6,125 bases of DNA from contig DASWIP010000010.1 in assembly GCA_036397635.1 (NCBI GenBank), forward strand, positions 1 through 6,125, given 5' to 3'. The notes under the pieces were generated by a model. It had not been told where the DNA came from. It saw only the letters and a list, made by a program, of their open reading frames with translations, and searched no databases. Position 1 is the stretch's first letter, and every line of letters starts with the position of its first letter. Position numbers and translations under genes: made by a program. Source of the DNA: DASWIP01 sp036397635. Its GTDB lineage: Bacteria > Actinomycetota > AC-67. This document shows positions 5,477-6,125 of this stretch, in pieces.

Positions 5477-5914
5477 ATGCGTATGTCACATCGGGTGACC
5501 GGTGCCATCATGACGGTTCTGCTCATTGTCGGACCGGTCGCAGGCTCTGCCTCGGCGAAGCGCAACAGCGATCAGAGCAGCGGATCGAGGGGGAAGGGCG
5601 AATCGAGCCTGGCCCTCGTGGTGCTCGATCCCGCAGGCGGCGAGCCGGTTCAAGGCGGCCAAGTTACTTTCGATGTCTCGACGACGGTTACGGACAAGCC
5701 GCTCGTCAGCCTCGATTGCTACCAGGGCGACGAGTGGGTCTACTGGGCCTCAGCGGGGTTCTACGACGAGTATCCGTGGCAGTGGGCGCGTAACTTCACG
5801 CTTGTGTCGGATCACTGGACGGCAGGTTCCGCCGAGTGCACGGCGACGCTGTACTACTACGACGGACGTCGCTACCGGGATCTGACTTCTATCGGCTTCC
5901 ACGCCGACGGTTAG
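5477..5914 (+). CDS. Small secreted Ig-like beta-sandwich protein of unknown function
   Basis: 145 aa. A signal peptide (R2 and R6, hydrophobic 9-22, likely cut after SASA at residue 27) predicts export. A short polar, serine/glycine-rich linker (28-44) follows. The remaining 100 residues look like one immunoglobulin-like domain: LALVVLDP (45-52), GGQVTFDVSTTV (60-71), VSLDCYQGDEWVYW (77-90), then SAECTATLYYYDG (118-130). The only cysteines, C81 and C121, are placed as a typical cross-sheet disulfide. It is rich in W and Y, as in carbohydrate- or surface-binding modules, but no binding function can be claimed. Similar single-domain exported proteins are common in Actinomycetota as hypotheticals. 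It is followed by a strong terminator, so it is probably a one-gene transcript with a long leader. Its codon use looks somewhat less GC-biased than the enzymes upstream. Confidence 0.8.
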   Translation: MRMSHRVTGAIMTVLLIVGPVAGSASAKRNSDQSSGSRGKGESSLALVVLDPAGGEPVQGGQVTFDVSTTVTDKPLVSLDCYQGDEWVYWASAGFYDEYPWQWARNFTLVSDHWTAGSAECTATLYYYDGRRYRDLTSIGFHADG

Positions 5915-5943
5915 ACCGGCTCGACCTCCGAGACGCGGATGAA

Positions 5944-5971
5944 CGAGGCCCCGGCTTTCGCCGGGGCCTCG
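5944..5971. terminator. Strong hairpin terminator between convergent genes
   Basis: A perfect 12-bp stem CGAGGCCCCGGC (5944-5955) / GCCGGGGCCTCG (5960-5971) with loop TTTC, followed on the plus strand by the modestly T-rich ATGTTGCTT. It lies 29 bp after the 5914 stop and 25 bp from the stop of the minus-strand gene at 5997, so it can serve both directions. This is a common terminator form in high-GC Gram-positives. Confidence 0.78.
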
Positions 5972-5996
5972 ATGTTGCTTCCGCAGCGTCCTCTCT

Positions 5997-6125
5997 CTAC
6001 GCGCTCGGCGGGAAGGCGCTCGCCGAGTTGTTGATCGTCAGATCTGAACGCTCGCACCTCGTGGTGGTTGAGCCCTCGAACGAGTCGGTGTTAGTCGGCG
6101 TGAACGTCGCCGACCATGAGATGAT
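5997..6125 (-). CDS. C-terminal end of a minus-strand protein, truncated by the window
   Basis: On the minus strand the frame entering at 6125 stays open for 42 codons to a TAG at 5997-5999. It is GC3-rich and reads as a plausible beta-rich tail, with WSATFTPTNTDSFEGS (4-19 of the visible part) and CERSDLTINNSASAF (24-38). It contains one cysteine. The Ser/Thr-rich composition fits an exported protein like its neighbours, but the family is not recognisable from 42 residues. The terminator at 5944-5971 is correctly placed behind it. Confidence 0.55.
   Translation of the reverse strand: MISWSATFTPTNTDSFEGSTTTRCERSDLTINNSASAFPPSA

Noticed and set aside
1..6125. CRISPR arrays, tRNA genes, insertion sequences or attachment sites
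   Set aside because: No regularly spaced direct repeats, tRNA-like cloverleaf with a TTCRA core, transposase motifs or terminal inverted repeats were seen by eye.

Overview
The window is about 6.1 kb of GC-rich DNA, roughly two-thirds G+C by eye with strong GC3 in every coding frame. It looks like a chromosomal piece of an actinobacterium. Three signs support this: a PAC2-family protein of the kind common in Actinomycetota, TANNNT -10 boxes placed 7-8 nt before start codons (leaderless transcription), and Sec-type secreted small beta proteins. An uncultured lineage such as Acidimicrobiia or Thermoleophilia is my guess; no marker gene fixes it. I see no tRNA, rRNA, CRISPR, transposase, integrase or phage gene.

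Left part (1-1044): a secreted protein whose whole length reads like the two-domain peptide-N-glycosidase A/F fold, with two acidic residues that line up by eye with PNGase F catalytic positions. It is followed 20 bp later by a pirin-like bicupin enzyme (1065-1793) with an intact metal site. That gene runs tail to tail, with only 3 bp between stops, into a zinc-independent NADPH:quinone reductase-type MDR enzyme on the minus strand (1797-2771).

Middle part (2772-4591): a short divergent promoter region (74 bp) separates the MDR gene from a PAC2-family gene (2846-3694). A GC-rich hairpin follows, then a crotonase-fold protein (3785-4591). The crotonase lacks both canonical catalytic glutamates and instead carries a His-Asp spacing like that remembered for 6-oxocamphor hydrolase, so 'enoyl-CoA hydratase' is probably the wrong activity. 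It again ends 3 bp from a convergent minus-strand gene.

Right part (4595-6125): two small exported cysteine-containing beta-rich proteins are transcribed divergently (4595-5119 minus, 5477-5914 plus) from a 357-bp intergenic region rich in inverted repeats. That region includes a small hairpin beside the Shine-Dalgarno of the plus-strand gene that could alternatively pair with it. A strong hairpin terminator (5944-5971) separates the plus gene from the C-terminal end of another minus-strand gene cut by the window edge (5997-6125).

The genes do not form an obvious single pathway. Pirin, MDR and crotonase could be housekeeping or catabolic oxidoreductase/CoA-type enzymes, each with its own promoter. 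I do not see a clear new multi-gene system. The best leads are the bacterial PNGase-A-like protein, the non-canonical crotonase and the structured leader.
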